A stretch of 64,000 nucleotides of DNA from Syngnathus acus (GCF_901709675.1 NC_051097.1:7728039-7792038), one strand, 5' to 3'. Shown: positions 1-14,502, counted from the stretch's first letter. Made by a program: numbers and translations. Notes: generated from the sequence alone by a model not told the origin.

Positions 1-185
1 ATTTTCTTCTTCCAGAAGTTGTCCTCAGTTTTAAACTTTGATAATTCAGTGCATTGCTGCTGAATAATAGATATCGTCAACGTCTTGTAATCATGCCACC
101 TGATGTCGCTGTTGGCTACCGAGCTTAGGCTAAGGTAAATGCACACATTTTCCACTACAAATTCAACATTTAATAACTACACTAT
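1..185. other. Left edge, no gene seen
   Basis: AT-rich non-coding sequence. I recognise no exon, RNA gene or repeat here. Confidence 0.5.
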
Positions 186-543
186 CCATCCATCCATTTT
201 CTGTACCGCTTAGTCCCCACGGGGGTCGTGGGTGTGCTGGAGCCTATCCCAGTGTCATCGGGCAGTAGGCGGGGGACACCCTGAACCGGTTGCCAGCCAA
301 TCACAGGGCACACAGAGACAAACAACCATTCGCACTCACTCCTAGGGACAATATGGAGTGCTCAATCAGTTTACCAAGCATGTTTTTGGGATGTGGGAGG
401 AAACCGGCGTGCCTGGAGAAAACCCACGCGGGCCCGGGGAGAACATGCAAGCTCCACACAGGGAGGGCCGGAGGTGGAATCGAACCTGCACCCTCCTAAC
501 TGTGAGGCGAACGTGCTACCCAGTGCCCCACCGAGCTGCCTAT
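186..543. repeat. Teleost dispersed repeat, about 360 bp
   Basis: The block opens with a CCATCCATTTTCTGTACCGC-like start. It continues through 'GGAGCCTATCCCAG', 'GGGGACACCCTG', 'AACATGCAAGCTCCACACAG' and a GGAATCGAACC segment. This wording recurs as a high-copy dispersed repeat in many percomorph genomes. I do not assign a family name. Short open frames across it are not genes. Confidence 0.85.
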
Positions 544-2894
544 AACTACACTATATCCTGTAAAATAATAGTAAATTGTTTTAAGAATTAATGTGAAGCA
601 AGTGTTTTCTTTTTAACAACTGAGTACTGTAATTTGAAACGATAATTGGCTACCATAATAAAAGATGTATTCCATTTTTTTCCCCAGATATGTTTTGGTT
701 AGACCTTGGGTGAAGTGACGTACAATAAAGTACGTATACATTTTTATCTTGAATCGTCATGACTGTATTTTCTGATTATTGTCATACTAAATGCTACTTA
801 AAAAAACATACGTTTGGGGCCAAGTTATCCCACACTCATCCCTGCTGCTTACATGTCAAGTGCTAATGTGATTTATCATCTGCAGAAATCCATCACCCAC
901 TTTAAGAGAAGTCGTGTCGTCTCCTTCAACTGCTGGAAAGGTGCAAAACATGAGCACATGCAGAGGAAACATCAGCACCGTGCCAGTCAAAGTGAAGGAG
1001 AAAAGTTCCTGATTTCATCTGGACATGGTTAGTTCCATTTTATCTTGTCTTTTTTAGACGTTGCCCAACGATGTGCTCTCTGTGAATATTTTTTATGTAC
1101 ACTCTGCTAAAAATGGAGGAAAAATGAGCCGTGATCTGGTAGCCTACGTATTTATTTATTGGGTCACCATGGTGATTGTCCCCGACTCCTCTGACAGGAC
1201 TCATAGTTGGGGAAGGTGAATAATGTACAGTTTAGTAAAATGCTTAATATTGTAGTATGCTACCTTGGATATCAGCTCATCCCTGAGCCTTTATCCTCTT
1301 TATTATCCTCTCGTCGCATCCTGTGGTGCACCGGCAACTCTCCAGATGTCAGTGGCCTTATCTTAAGTCAGAGTTCCCAGGATGGACACAACATCCACTC
1401 GAGATACACCCGAGAGCCTGTCCAATGCTCTTGAGAAGGTGGAAAAGAAAAGCGAGGCAGGCTGCATATTTGTTTTACATATACCGTAATGCTATAGAGG
1501 CTTGACATTGTAGTCCGTTCCCTTCAAATGGTTGACCAATTTTATTTCATATTCAGTTCCACATAAAAGGGGTGTCGAGGGTGGTAGACATTTAAAAGCA
1601 AAATAAAGAAATCAAATCCAGCCTCTCCACAGTCGATATTCCCAGATTTCTGTAGTCCTTATATTTGCATATTTTAGTTTCAGTCTCGTTCATCCCTGCT
1701 CGCCACTCATGCGACCTGTCTCTCCTCGTCAGATAAGATAACTCGGCCTTTCTCAGGCTATCGCTCACGAGGCTACGGGCCACTTGAGGAATGACAACAG
1801 CCCAACATGACTGACATTTGCCAATCTCCGGCTGACGAATTTGCTCTCCCTCGTAGAAACCCGCTACAGGCTGCCTTTTATCTTGAGCCGGACATGTTGT
1901 CGTTGTTGCGGATGCTCTGATGTTGCGGGGTCACCGGCTGGTTAGCTTGCTTTATTGTCGTGTTATTATCGCAACGCTGCGGCTTTGTTTTGAAAATAAG
2001 ACGGCTTATGAAGATGTTTGGAGCGTCGCAGATGTTTAAGAGCCTTAAATTAGCTCTGTCACAAGAGAAGGCTGACACTGGGCCACACGCATCCCAATTG
2101 GAGCCGGGTCTGCTGGGGCTTGTTGGCTGTGGACCTCTCAGGCTAAATAGAATACAAAGCACGCGATGCAAAGAGAATTTGCACTGACAGATTTGTATGA
2201 CACCAACCGACCTTCCAAGTCTCACTTTCCTCAAATGTCTTTTATGTGAAAAGTATCAATTAGAACCTCCACAAAGCCACATGTGAACTTTTTTCATTTT
2301 CCTTTTTTTCCCCGTCACCGTCTTTGGAATGACCAAATGACAGCTCATCACTAACACGGTCGAAGCTTGGTTTTAAATATGTCAGACACGTCCTGCGTCG
2401 GATGAGAAATATGGAATTGAAGCCCGGGCGTTTTGGAAAAGGGGCGGAGCTATGCCCGTGATGGCCCCACAAAGATTTGGAATTGTCGGTGGAAATGCTT
2501 TGTGCTTGTGATTTATTCCTCGTCATCTGTTGGGCTGTTGCACATGTTAAAAATCGGTTAAACGTTAAGAATCGTCTTTACGCAGGCAAAGTTTGAACCA
2601 ATTAAATGTGATCCCATTATTATTGAGGCCTTGTTAAATTTCGAACGATGCAACTAGACAGCGTCTGGAGCGAAAAAAGAGGGTCTGTCTGAAAACGCCA
2701 CCTGCCAATTTGAATGTAAAGATGGTTTTCCATAGCCCCGCAGCTGCGTTTCCACCGTGATCCGTCAATTTGGATTCAGTTGTTACGTGGAAACTTCAGT
2801 GCGAGCCAACGTTTGAAATCCAATCTACCCCCTTCTTTGACTTTGCCTTATTTTGCACATCTTTTTGGTATTCTAAGCATCTTTCCATAATCTG

Positions 2895-3010
2895 CTAACT
2901 GTGGAACCTCCGAGGTCAAACGCAATCTGTTCCAGGATGCCTCTCATCTCCAATTGAGAATCAATTTTTCTCATAGGGAATAATGGTAATAGTTCATTCT
3001 CTGGATTTTG
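2895..3010. repeat. Diverged dispersed repeat fragment
   Basis: The phrase 'ctgttccaggatg' followed by 'tctcatagggaataatggtaa' resembles a dispersed repeat common in percomorph fishes, in which a near-palindromic 'cataggaaataatg' tract is diagnostic. The match is from memory and family assignment is not attempted. Confidence 0.45.
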
Positions 3011-6000
3011 TAGTCAATGGCAGAAGGAAAGAATTTGAGTGCTAATTAGCATCGCTAATCTAACCACTTGATTAGAATTACAGCCTGCTCTCGTCCCTGA
3101 CTATCACACGGGGTTATTTTTGGGTACTGGGTCGCCTGTCAGAAGGTCCTTATAAAGAGGTCATCAATGGGGTGGGTGGAAAGTGGCTTATCAGCGCCGC
3201 TATTCCTTGATGGAGTTGACTCGTTTGAATTCGGCATGAGAAAAAAGTTGGAATATTATAATGAAGTGATCTTCGCGAGAGAAAAGTGAAAAAGATACAA
3301 GAACAAATCGAAATGTCAGAGAGAAAAAAAGTTCTAGTGTTGCAAGACTGTTGTAATTTTGCTTAAAACCAGTCGTTGAAGTCGTATTATTGGCGAAGTT
3401 ATTTTGCAAAACCAAAAATGAAAATAGACAATTTTTGTTTTCTCCTCTTTCCTGCTCTGAGGATTTTTTTTTTCCCCTCCCAGACTCGTTTCGCCTTCCG
3501 CGGGCACTCTGTCTTTCTCTGTGGCGACACACTTCATTTGTCTTCGCCAGGATCAGAGAAACAGCGAAAAATCAAAATAATCACCCCCGCCGTGAAGTAG
3601 GAGAAGTCTCTGAGACAAAGTCTGGATAACAAGATGACAAAGCTTTTTAAAACGGAGCTTTAAGACGAAGGCCACTCCACCCCGCTATCTTTTTCCAAGT
3701 CGTGTTTACAAGAGCGTTGCACTGTGCGCGTGAGTTACATTTTATTATAAATTTTTTGAACAGGACTATGTAAAACATATTTAACTGAATTTTGACCTAT
3801 TGCCTTTCATGCCCAAAAAAGTCCAAACTTTAAAAAAACATCAAAAGGTTGCAGGAATCAAATCCTAATTTTTTGAGGAAAAAATATTTCCATTATTTTT
3901 AGAAGAAAGTGAGAATACTCAGAATAGTAGTTAAAAATGGAATAAGTAAAAAAACAATTTCCAAGAATACAATCCAAACATTGACATAAAGTCACAATTT
4001 CGAAAATAAAAATAAAACAAAATAAATTTCTTGCGTTGCGCTTTTTAGAAAACAAAAAGGGGGAATTCATTTTTTACGAATAAAGTAATATTTGTTGTAA
4101 TCATGCATGAATCGACATTGTATTATAAAACAAAGTTTCAGAATATTACAGCTTGCATTATTAAGAAAAAAATAATATTCCAAAAATGATGTTGTAATTT
4201 TACACCAAAAAAGTGAGGGCCTCATTTCCCGTTGCGTTTAGCCTAGCAGCCAAAAGGTGGCGCTGTAAGCATTTGTCCAGGCTCAGCTGAGTAGTGAGTG
4301 ACTTGTTGCTGCTTCTCGGCTTTGGAAAGCTGTCTGAGCATTGATGTGATATCCATTGAAGGTCTCTTCGTTGCTGTGCTCTTTAAGCATCGTTTTAGAT
4401 CCTTGATATCCAACCTTTAGTATGAGAAATAAAGAAAACTCCGAAGACAACCATGATAGAACCCGGTGTTGGTGATTTTGATTGATCAGTAATCGGCCAA
4501 AGCTGGCCACGGTGGTCGCTCCGACTCCAGCAGGGGTTGATCTCTTGCCCGCGTTGAGTAACGGCACACCGAATGAACTACATTTGCAACGAGGGGGAGG
4601 ATGAGTGGCGTAACATGTTCCATAAGAGGCCGCTTGGGGGCTGTGATTGGATGAAGAACATTTTCCCATCACTTGCTTCCTCCCCCAGGCCCCCCGATGG
4701 CACGCAAGGGCCCGAGCACTGCCGCAGCGTGGCGCCAAGCGGGTACAGGGGTCTTGTGTTTGCGCATGTGAGTGTTGGAAGGCCGAGACCCCGGATATGT
4801 TGTGGAAGTGTGGAGTGGACAGGGGCCAGACAGGACGTGACCCTTTGGCGGAAGCCACAATAGCACGAGTGGCTGTCCGTCAAGGCCTTTTGCCCACCCC
4901 CCACATTTATGCGATATGTCACGATCATAACTCAGCTTTTAACGAGCCCCAAAGCTAACAGTCATCCGTTTTTTTAAAATTTGTCGTTATGCACTTTTCA
5001 AAAAAATGACCAAGTCATACAGTCGTCTAGATCTTATTAATGGCCAGCCTATTTAATCCCAAAATGCGACCCAGATGTGCAGCGGTCACCTGTATGAAGC
5101 GAGCGCGCTGACCCCCAATCGTCATCTAGCAGGGACACTTCCACCACCCCCAGTTCATCGTACGGGCAGATCAAAGTCACTCCCCTCGCTGGCTGTCCAT
5201 CGGCTAACCTGCACCCTCGGACAAATGACCCGCGGGGTCAGCAGTCCAGCTCCGTTGAAAGGAACGAGAGTGACCCTCTCTGCTTCAAACCGCTATACAT
5301 ATATTTTATTTGATATATGTTTTTTATTTAGAAAACAGTTGCAGGAGATGTGCTTTGTTTTGTTTTTTGTAATTTATATTACAAATCTTTTCAAGCTGTC
5401 CCAAAAAACACTGACAGTTTTCCACTAATTATGGTGGTTGATGTAAAAGACAGCCCACTGAGAAAAACATGTTCATCCTAATTTTATTTTCATTTTCCTC
5501 AAAAAAATCCAGTATAGGTTTTTATATTAGTCTAAAAAAATCGGAATACTCGCCGTTTATTGCAAACTCCAAAGTTATACCTTCAGAGTTTCACGTAGAT
5601 GTTCTCGTTTTATTTTCTTCCCTGAATTGTTTTGATGAAAATTTCGACTGAAATAGGACAAATGTGATGCATTTTTGTGACTTTCTCGTTTCCCTTTAAC
5701 ACACATGACGCTAAGTTCACTCATGTAAAAGTAACATCTTCTAAAAACACAAACTAAATATCCATTCTACACTATCTAAATTCCGGTGAGAAGAGACTCC
5801 CGTTATAAAGCGTCTTGATGTTTTGAAAAAAGAAAAAGGGGGCTAAAAGGTGCAAATTAACTGAGCTGTCAGTGGTTGCTTGAAGTGAAGTGAACTTGCC
5901 GATAAGCCGAGTGGCTGGTTGAGGGAAAACCGACAGGAACTCCAGCCATCTGGACCTCATTCCCCTAAAAGAGAAGAGATTGACACTGAGTATAAGAGTA

Positions 6001-7193
6001 ATGATCGAGGAAAAAAAAAAAGCCAACGATAAGACGCAATTATCAACGACGCCTACCCTCCTCCGTTTGTTTTGAGGCGTATTGAGGTGGCAGGACTTAG
6101 AACATGCTCAGAATTCAAAACAAGCAAATCTCAAATCATCTTTCCCTATTGAAAAGACTGAAAATGCCATTAATCAGTACCAGCCCACCAATAGAACATT
6201 GTCTAATAAGAGTCAACGTGTTTTCATGAGAAATAAAGTATTAAAATATAAAATAATATTGTCCATCTATGGATGTTGCTGCACCATTTGTGTTCAAGTA
6301 TCCATCGACCGATTTCCATATTGTAGTTCTTTATTTATACTATATAATTCTTTAATCCTAATGGAAAAATATAGTTTTTTGTTGCCAAGTTGTGTGGCAG
6401 CATGTCCCATGTAATTACCTAGATTAAAAATATACATAATGTATACATTTTGTAATATTTATCGTACAGCAGTGTGCTGTTGGTCTTTTGACGTATTACC
6501 CGCTTGGCTTCCTCCAAAGCCTTTTTATCTTTCTGTTTCAACATCTTTTTCATGCACATTGTCCCCTGTAAGTGTGCGAAATGAATGCGCCATGCGTGCG
6601 AGAGGGTACTATCGTTGCGGTTGTGCCGGTTGAAATGATATCCAGAGCGCGGACATCAAACACCCGAGGTTGGCTGAGTTATGGCGCATCGAGAACAAAA
6701 AGGGGGCAGGCGGAGCGGGGGTGATGCTTAAGGGGAGGGATGGAAAAAGTGGGAGAAGGAGATAGATGACGCAGACGTGAGGACAAGAAGCCTGGCCGCC
6801 GCATCATTTTTGTCAGGGCTTTGCGTCAGTTATGCAGCAGGTAGCAAGCAGGAAGGACATCGCAACAGTTGTGGGTTGATTATCCTGATCGTAAATGTTA
6901 AACCAGTTCAATAATTACGATAGTGAAGTCTGAAATCCTGCAGTGAGTCACGAGGTGACTTAGCTGCTACGTTTTGGAATTTCCGCCCCACGTATGTTAC
7001 ACTCGGCCTTTGCGTCCTGAAAATGATGAACAACCCGCGCATATTTGGTTATCTGCACTTCCTCGAGAGTTGCAGATGGTGCTATTCGTCTTCATCCATC
7101 CGCTCAATTTGCAGGCCGGCAAACATCTGCGAGAAAGATCAAGTGAGCAAAACAATCGAGATGCGTCGAGTGCATTGTCGCCGTCACACCTGC

Positions 7194-7201
7194 GGCAAAG
7201 G
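7194..7201 (+). promoter_or_regulatory. Perfect T-box half-site
   Basis: TCACACCT, the reverse complement of the T-box element AGGTGTGA, overlaps an E-box (CACCTG). It sits in a CpG-rich patch (roughly 24 CpG in 300 bp by hand count) about 12 kb beyond the 3' end of tbx5a. A single 8-mer is weak evidence of function. Confidence 0.25.
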
Positions 7202-8505
7202 AACGGAACTCAACGTTTGCGTTTTTCATTGCCAGAGAAACCCGAACGGACACGTTGACAAATTATGTGCGGCAATCGAATCTGCTCGTTTTGCGGCCTA
7301 CCGGTATGAAAATGATACTTTATTGTCACATTAAACATGTAACTTGGGTTTAATATAGAAACATGAAAATATATATATATGTTTGGGTCGTATGACGGGT
7401 TATAGTCGTCAACAAAATAGCAGTCCGCCAGCAGAATCAAACAGCGGTGTGTTGAAACGTCAGTTACGAGCAGACGAGCGAGGAAGAGTGGGCCCAATGT
7501 GCGCCGGGCGTGTGCACATGGCGTGCGGCACGCCCACGTTCACAGTTTGGCCACATTGTATCGCCGTAATTGATAATAAACAGGTCTCGGAGCGAGGGGT
7601 GGGGGTTTATTGCTTTTCCAGTCTTGTTAATTCAGAAACCAAATGCATTGGTTATTTCCTTCCTGGTTTAAGTGGGGCTTACGTTGGCCGCTTCCACGAG
7701 CATACCTCTGTTAATGGCCACCGCCTCTCGCAGCTCTGTCAATACCAGAGACGGAAATCAGGTGGTCGTCGCTTGGTTCAATAGGAGATGATTGTGTGAC
7801 TTGGAATTTACAGTCAGTTATAGTAATGCAGTTCAAAGTTCCAAGTATTAATTCCTGACATCTGTTGATTTTCTTTAGTGTAGCCCAACAACGGGATTTT
7901 CCATTGACTGTTAGCATTAGCTTTGGCGATGTTTGTTTTTTCTAAAACAAAGCATGTCTTGTTTTAAACTATTCATGTCATTCTTGTCTTGTGTTTAGGG
8001 TTAAGTGCAGAGTGCGGATGTATTTTAGCGTTTTCTTAATACTCAAGTAAATTACAGATATCTGGGGAAAATGATTTGTACTTCCCACCTACATATTGTA
8101 GCTCGGATGCATTGAGTAGATCCGCTTGCATGCTATATCATATATAGCCGAGCAGCAGGGGGCATTTATTTTGTGTAGCCAACTATTTTGTGTTAAATCA
8201 AGCATCCAGATCGCCGCCCTTTGTGTCCCCGGATAGAGGTTGAGTCACGTCAAAGAGGGGAGGCGGACGGGGCGGGACGGGAGCCGGCAGCGAATTCTTG
8301 TCCAAACATTCTGCACGCGGATTTGTATTCATTGCACCCCTGCTGCTATTGATATCATTACGCGGGGTGCACATGCTGAGAGGCGGGGGCCGGGACTGGC
8401 AACGCGGAGGTCACGGAGCTCCAGGCCCTAACGAGAAGTGACACTGGCTCCAGGTCGGCCAAGCATCCACCGGATTTCAATGGGAGCCGCACTTTCCCAG
8501 TCAGC

Positions 8506-8545
8506 GAATTAGATCAAAGATCATTACCTGCTAATCAAAACACAT
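8506..8545. promoter_or_regulatory. TCF/LEF and homeodomain site cluster (candidate enhancer)
   Basis: Within 40 bp there is ATCAAAG (TCF/LEF type), an ATTA core and a CTAATCA core. This packing is typical of conserved developmental enhancers, but function is inferred only. Confidence 0.25.
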
Positions 8546-10824
8546 GAGCGTAAGGGGCTTCCCTTCTGGATCTCGAGCTGGAGACAAAGGGCGAGACGGC
8601 ACCGGCTACTGGAATGGACGGACATTCATGCCCCCACCCCCAATTCCCCCTACCCTTCGAATATCCCAGATGTATGAAATCAATTTTCGGGTAAACTTCA
8701 TGTTTACACCAACTCTTGTTTGTATTCGGAGCTTCGTTCACATGGGATCCTTCAGGGGATCTCATTATCCGTTCCCATGGTCTGTAGTCGCTTTATGGTT
8801 GCGTAGGTCAGCGCCTGACAGCTCGCAACCAGAAGACATGATGACGATGTTGGACTTAAGATGACTGAAGAAAAATCCCAGATACTTTGGCGACCCATGT
8901 AGGTCTCATCCCAAGAACTTTGGGATGCGGCAACTTCCATACATTTCCGTCAACTGCCGCTCCAGGCAGAAGTGCGCTAAGGGGGTGGCCGAAAATGGCC
9001 GCCGCCCCCAAGCCGAGGCCTGCGTCTTGAAATGTCAAAGCCTCTCAGTCAACATGTGACACAGCGAGAGTGAGAGAGTACAAAGAGGGCGGGGGTGGAA
9101 GGGGGGGTGCGGGGGTGTTTTGCTGCCGCTGTACCGAAGTCTCCGTGGCCCATTAATCGTTTGTTTGAGTTTCCGCCCCAGCGAGCATGTCATGTCTCCA
9201 TTAGAGAGGGTTTGTTTCTTCTTCCTGTCCGCCTCTTGGCAGCAGGGGGCTCTCACACATCTCATTTGGCAGCGCGCTGCCGTCTGGTGCCAGGCAGACT
9301 GTCCTGTGCGTGTGTCTTTGTGCATGCGTGCGTGCAAACTTTACCGTTTTCAGGCTGCTCATCCTCTGCGCATAAACATCCGTGCGCTCCGAGGGCGCCC
9401 ATGCCAGCGCGACGGGGCGCTCGGACCAAATCAGACGGGATAGACTGTTGTCCTGTTGCTTAAGTCTTCTGACTGACTTCTTGTATTATCCCTAATTGGA
9501 TTAGGTTGCCGAGTAGTGTCTGTTTTTGCTCGGCCGATGTATGGGATAATGAGCAAGAGCAATACATTTGAAATTGTTGCTGACATCTTGCTAATTTAGA
9601 AAAAATAACAGACTGACACGGCAAAGCAACAACTGGAAAAAACACAAAGGCGGAGTTAATAGTCCACGTTTTGGAGCTAATTAGGACTGGATTAGTGTTG
9701 CTAACTGGTTGCCAGTACTTTCTCTAAAACAGTGATTCAGAAACGGTGTATTATTTATTTACCGCAAATAATGTATAGTGTCAGACAGAACAATGAAATA
9801 ATTTTCCTCTCGATGGCAATTAAACTGTGTATCCACTTTTAAGCTTGGGAAACGTGTGAAGACTTCATTTCCCAAAGCTGGTCTATTCAACTGAATTTGC
9901 CGCCCCAAACGCAACATTCCAGCCAGTCTGCCGACGTACTTACTGGGCTCTCTCCGTTGTGGCGGCTGACCCTCGCAGCCACGGCCTATCTTGATGTTAG
10001 TTCGACCCCCGACCCAAGATTATGCCGTAGACATCAGCCTGCTGACCTGTCAAATGGGGCCCCTTTTATTCCCGTGACCCGCGGATCCTTCCCCTTTATA
10101 CTGAAATATGGCTGCCGAGCCTACAGAAGGCAGCCAATTAGGAGAGCGGAATCAGGGTGGCACAATGAGGCGAGACTAATAGAGTCCTCTTTATCTGCCG
10201 CCCGCCCGTCTGCCTGCCTGACTGCCGGCTCGCGGCATTAATATGCCAAATGATGCTTCTGTTTGCTGGAATCCATGCAGCCGTGCAAAATGAATCTGAG
10301 CATTCCTGTAGTTTGTTCTGGACTCTCAACACGAACAAAGTTTCAAAAGTCTTAAATAGTTGAAATAGTCTTCTCGTCTCGCCTATATAGGGATATTTTT
10401 CTGATTAAAAAGCACATTGTAAAATGTTTTGGAGTAGGGGGATCCTGGAACAGATTACTGGCACTTCCGTTCATTGCAATGGGTGAAGATGCTTTGAGAT
10501 GAAACGTTGACTAAATTAAAGGCACCACTGCATTAGTTTTAAATAAGTTTTTCGTTTGTGCAGCTCAAGTCCATTTTGTTACTTTCAAATACTTTTTATC
10601 AACCGCTAGTATTCCAGACACGCTTAATGGAAATACAAGGTGCACTTGTACTGCACTTGCATACTTTTCATTGACCTCCCCCAAGTCCTTTTAGCTCCAG
10701 TTTCTTTCTCTTTACACTTGACTGACTCGGAGCGAGTGTTTGCATCCCCGAGCAGCGTTGGGACGTGGCCGAGGACCATTGTCTCCGTTTAAAAAATAAC
10801 ACAGACCGCCATCTCCGGAGGTGT

Positions 10825-10910
10825 TTCCCCTTCAACGATCCATAAGACATTTCGGTTCCATCCTCTCTTCCCCTTCAACGATCCATAAGACATTTCGGTT
10901 CCATCCTCTC
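10825..10910. repeat. Perfect 43-bp tandem duplication
   Basis: Positions 10825..10867 and 10868..10910 are identical 43-bp units starting TTCCCCTTCAACGATCC. Identity of a non-simple unit points to a recent duplication, or to an assembly artefact. Confidence 0.95.
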
Positions 10911-11974
10911 ATGCGGCGTCCCAGAGGGGAGCAAAAGAACGCCACCAAAGGCCGTAGAGTGTCTGTGACATCGGGAAAAACGGGGACAAAATCAATAGCT
11001 CACTAAAGTGGAACCATTGTAGCCTGTAAGCGGCAATTTGTCACCTTGTCGTTCTTCAACACCGAAAACATTTCTCTCCCGTTCCTCTGTTATCTGTTGC
11101 GCTTTCCAACCTTTTCACTTGAAATAAACAGTCTTGACCCACTTTTTTTTTTTTCCCCTTTAATCGTATTCCATAATCGAATGAAAAGTAACTTGAATTA
11201 TTCGCCCTTAGCTTCGTGCCGCTACGGCTCCATACGCACTCGCTCGTCCCAAATGTATCTGCGATGTCAGATAAGAGCAACGCGTTGATGAGAAGCAGGC
11301 TGAGGTATTTTTACCTCGGGATCCACTTCTGTCCATTGAGCCAGATAATAAAGATGGACTCCAGCAAAGATTACCCGTCGCCCCCCTGCCAGCCCGCTTC
11401 ATTTTTCACTGCACTCTTACTTGAGCTCGAGGTACTTTGTTAAGTACTTGTTAAGTGTGTTTTCCCTCTGTGTACATAAACATCACCCGGGTAATGGCGC
11501 ACATGAAGAAGACGTCAAGGTGTCAGCTTAGTGACAATCGCGTGGGCCTTATTGTGGCGGTTGCGGCATCGTCTGAAACACTTAGCGGAAGCGTAAAAAA
11601 GCTAGCTCCATTATTTTGGATTTTATGGACGTTAATCGTTTTCCTCATTAAGGAATTCCCCGCAGTTGGTCTCTCTGCAAATTAAACTCAGAGGCTCTCG
11701 AATCAAAGCGTACAGTACGAGCAGTTTTCTTCTGCGCTTTGGCACCCCCGAAACTTCAGAGCGCGACGGAAAGGTCGAGAGGGAAAGTGAAAGAGTTGAA
11801 ATAGTGTCAGCGCTTAACCTTGACCTTGGGATAGCATTTTTCTAAACGTGTGTGTGTGCGCGACTGCAGCTGCCCGACTCGCCACTTCACAGAGTGTTTA
11901 CATTTTCCGAGAGGTCTTCATCTCCCCCGCGCTCGGGGTCCTCTCCGTGTGAGTTTATACAGCCAGCAAGAGTG

Positions 11975-11998
11975 CACACACACACACACACACACACA
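11975..11998. repeat. (CA)12 microsatellite
   Basis: Uninterrupted CA dinucleotide run. Confidence 0.95.
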
Positions 11999-12768
11999 AC
12001 GCGTGACCCAGCGTAAGCCTCACACCGAGTCAGTGAAGGGAGCGTCCTGTCACACACTCATCCATCTCGGCTGCGTTCGGGGCCAAAGCCGGGCCGAGTT
12101 GTTCTCTCCCTGACAGCCTAAACACAACAGAAGTGGGTTACCTACAGTCTCGTAGGGAATCTCCAGAACAAAAGAATGCATAAACAATGCTAGCTAGCAA
12201 ATGTACACCGAGCTATGAATTTCATGGGAAATTCTGCAACTACAACTCTGACCTGGCTGCTGGAAGAAAAAAAAAACTAAAAAGAAAGACTAGAAAGTAG
12301 TAAACAAAGAAATAATAGAAGCTTGGCTAACTGTTAGCATATCTGCTAATTTCACGAGGGTCAAAACAACCAATCGTTTCCCCATTTGCGCCAGCTTCAT
12401 CGAGCTTCCCGATTGGCTATTCTTACATGGCTTGCATCCACAGACCCGATTATCATGGCCGGTGTCCGTCTGTTGCCCTATCAGCCAGCTCAAGCCATGA
12501 CTGTGTCCTTTCAGACTCATCCATCTTGATAGGGGGCCCTGTTAAGATACTAAGCCACGGGGTGTCTTCCACTCTGTTACTGTCATCTGTCAACTTTCAA
12601 CTTTCAATGTTTGCTTTTCTCCTGGATGACATTTACATGCACCAGCTCAATGAATGGACAATGGCATGAAAAGTAGAAGAAGTAAAATCTACTCCTACGC
12701 ATCTTACTTGAGCTCATTTCAGCCAGCATCAAAATATGTATTTGCAGTAACTACAGCCGCCCATACGT

Positions 12769-12782
12769 CTGCCCCCTAGTGG
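12769..12782 (-). promoter_or_regulatory. CTCF-like motif, 14/14, reverse orientation
   Basis: CTGCCCCCTAGTGG matches all 14 positions of the reverse complement of the CTCF core CCASYAGRKGGCRS. It lies on the far side of tbx5a from the tbx5a/tbx3a spacer. Confidence 0.55.
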
Positions 12783-14502
12783 CAAGGAGCAGCAATGGAT
12801 TAATTACAAACTGCACAAACTGTTTATTTTTTAAATGGATCTCTAGGTCAAATTCTCTTTGAGTTACTGCGCTCTTGTGTTTTTCTTGCTTCATCTTGTA
12901 AAAGTGCACCAAGAGCCAGTTTGTTTCTCAAGTGCGAGACAGAGCGAGACCACCAGCATTATATCACTTGAGCCTTTCCCAGCAGACAGCCTCACACGCA
13001 CACACACGCACGTGCACACACATAAAAGTGTGACCTTTTTCACATGCATAGATAAAAAGTCGTTACAAAAACCAAACAACCTGTCAGAGATAAGATAAAA
13101 AGAGAACAGCTGATTTACAGACACATAACGTTTGGCAATTCACAACTTTTTGTTGAAGCTCACCTATTAATTCTATAAACCTCAATCAAATCACTTATTT
13201 GTGATTTTGTATGTGTCCCTCATCGATAGGTTAATCGTTTATTTATTTTGTAAAATAAATATTTGACACACCCACTTCCGTTCCTTTTTTTTTTTGTCCT
13301 CTTCAAATAACCCGGCTCATCTGACAATAAGAAAAAAAAAGCCATACGAGTCTGAGAGAAGCCAGCGGTGAAATATTGAGTGTTTATCTCCTCTAGGGCC
13401 CAGGTGCCTCATTTCTTCGGACCCCAATGACCGTGCGGGTCGCAACACAAGCCCCTCCCCAATGATGTTTTCACTTTTATCGATGGCATCACGTCACACG
13501 TGGACCTCTGTGGAGGCTCGGCGCAAAGGGCAAAGGTGGTGTGGTGCTGGCGAGGGGGCGGAAAGGGGGGGGGGGGGATAAATCGCGTGGGTCCGACCGC
13601 TGGCACGCAGTCGGACCGCTGAGCCTCTTAGAACATCATGCAGACACCTTGCATTTAGGCGGATCGATAAGTTACCGCAAGCGACTCGGAGAGCCTCTTG
13701 GGGATCGCTCGTATTGATTCAGCGCTCACAGTATGTTGCCTTGTTTCTGTCCTGGAAGCGGATATCACTGTGATGATATGCAGCAGATATACATATATAT
13801 AAAAAAAAAAAGACTCTACGCCTCAAATGCCAAGTGTTTTGTGATAGAGAGACCGAGATCAATCATTTCAAAATTTGTGACGCCATTCATGTAGCCCTGG
13901 AGTTTCATGCCTCAAATCGGCCTTCACCACAATTTAACGATGCTATATAATTTTATACTGTAATCCCGCAGTATTAAAATCAATCAAGCAAAGCTATCTG
14001 GATCAATTGTCTTGAAACCTCCTCAACAGCACCATTGGCAATCGCCTTGGCGTTGTAAGCGGCACGCATGAAAAGTCAACTTACTGTTCCCAAATGTGAA
14101 GGCCCCATACAGCTGCCTTGAGACATATTGACCACGCCGTCCCCAAAGGCACAGCGGAACAACATGGGCTTGTTGCACCTCCACCCTCGGGTTCAGTTCC
14201 TCAGCAGGAGAGGTATTGATCCGGCAGCGGTGACTGAAAACCCCCATTGAGTCGATGGAGGACCCGACCCAAGTCAGACTTCAGCTGAAGATTTTAGGAC
14301 TTGGGTTTGTTTGGCTAAATCTTATCAAAGATTGGACTTGACTTTGACGTGGTTCATCTTGCTACATTTCTTCGGTATATGCATGGTTGACTGTGGTCCA
14401 GCTTCATTTAATCTGAGCTATTATTTATTTTAACGCACTAGATTTTTGAAGTAGTTAGCCAAATACTGTCCGGTTCTAATAAGAATCCCCATCATTTTAT
14501 TT

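Larger units (their letters stand above)
544..8150. other. Gene-free intergenic DNA
   Basis: No exon with matching splice sites and no recognisable protein could be supported. It contains a diverged fish repeat (2895..3010), AT-rich stretches (3740..4200, 5290..5700) and a CpG-richer patch (6970..7320) with one perfect T-box half-site. In the human arrangement the flank beyond TBX5 leads towards RBM19, but no rbm19 exon was recognised. Confidence 0.6.

Noticed and set aside
290-591. Small frames at the left edge
   Set aside because: They lie in a dispersed fish repeat.
4283-4958. Frame of 191 aa and overlapping frames near 4.3 to 4.9 kb
   Set aside because: No protein family recognised, competing frames on both strands, and no splice sites or polyadenylation context. 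Likely chance in a GC-balanced patch.
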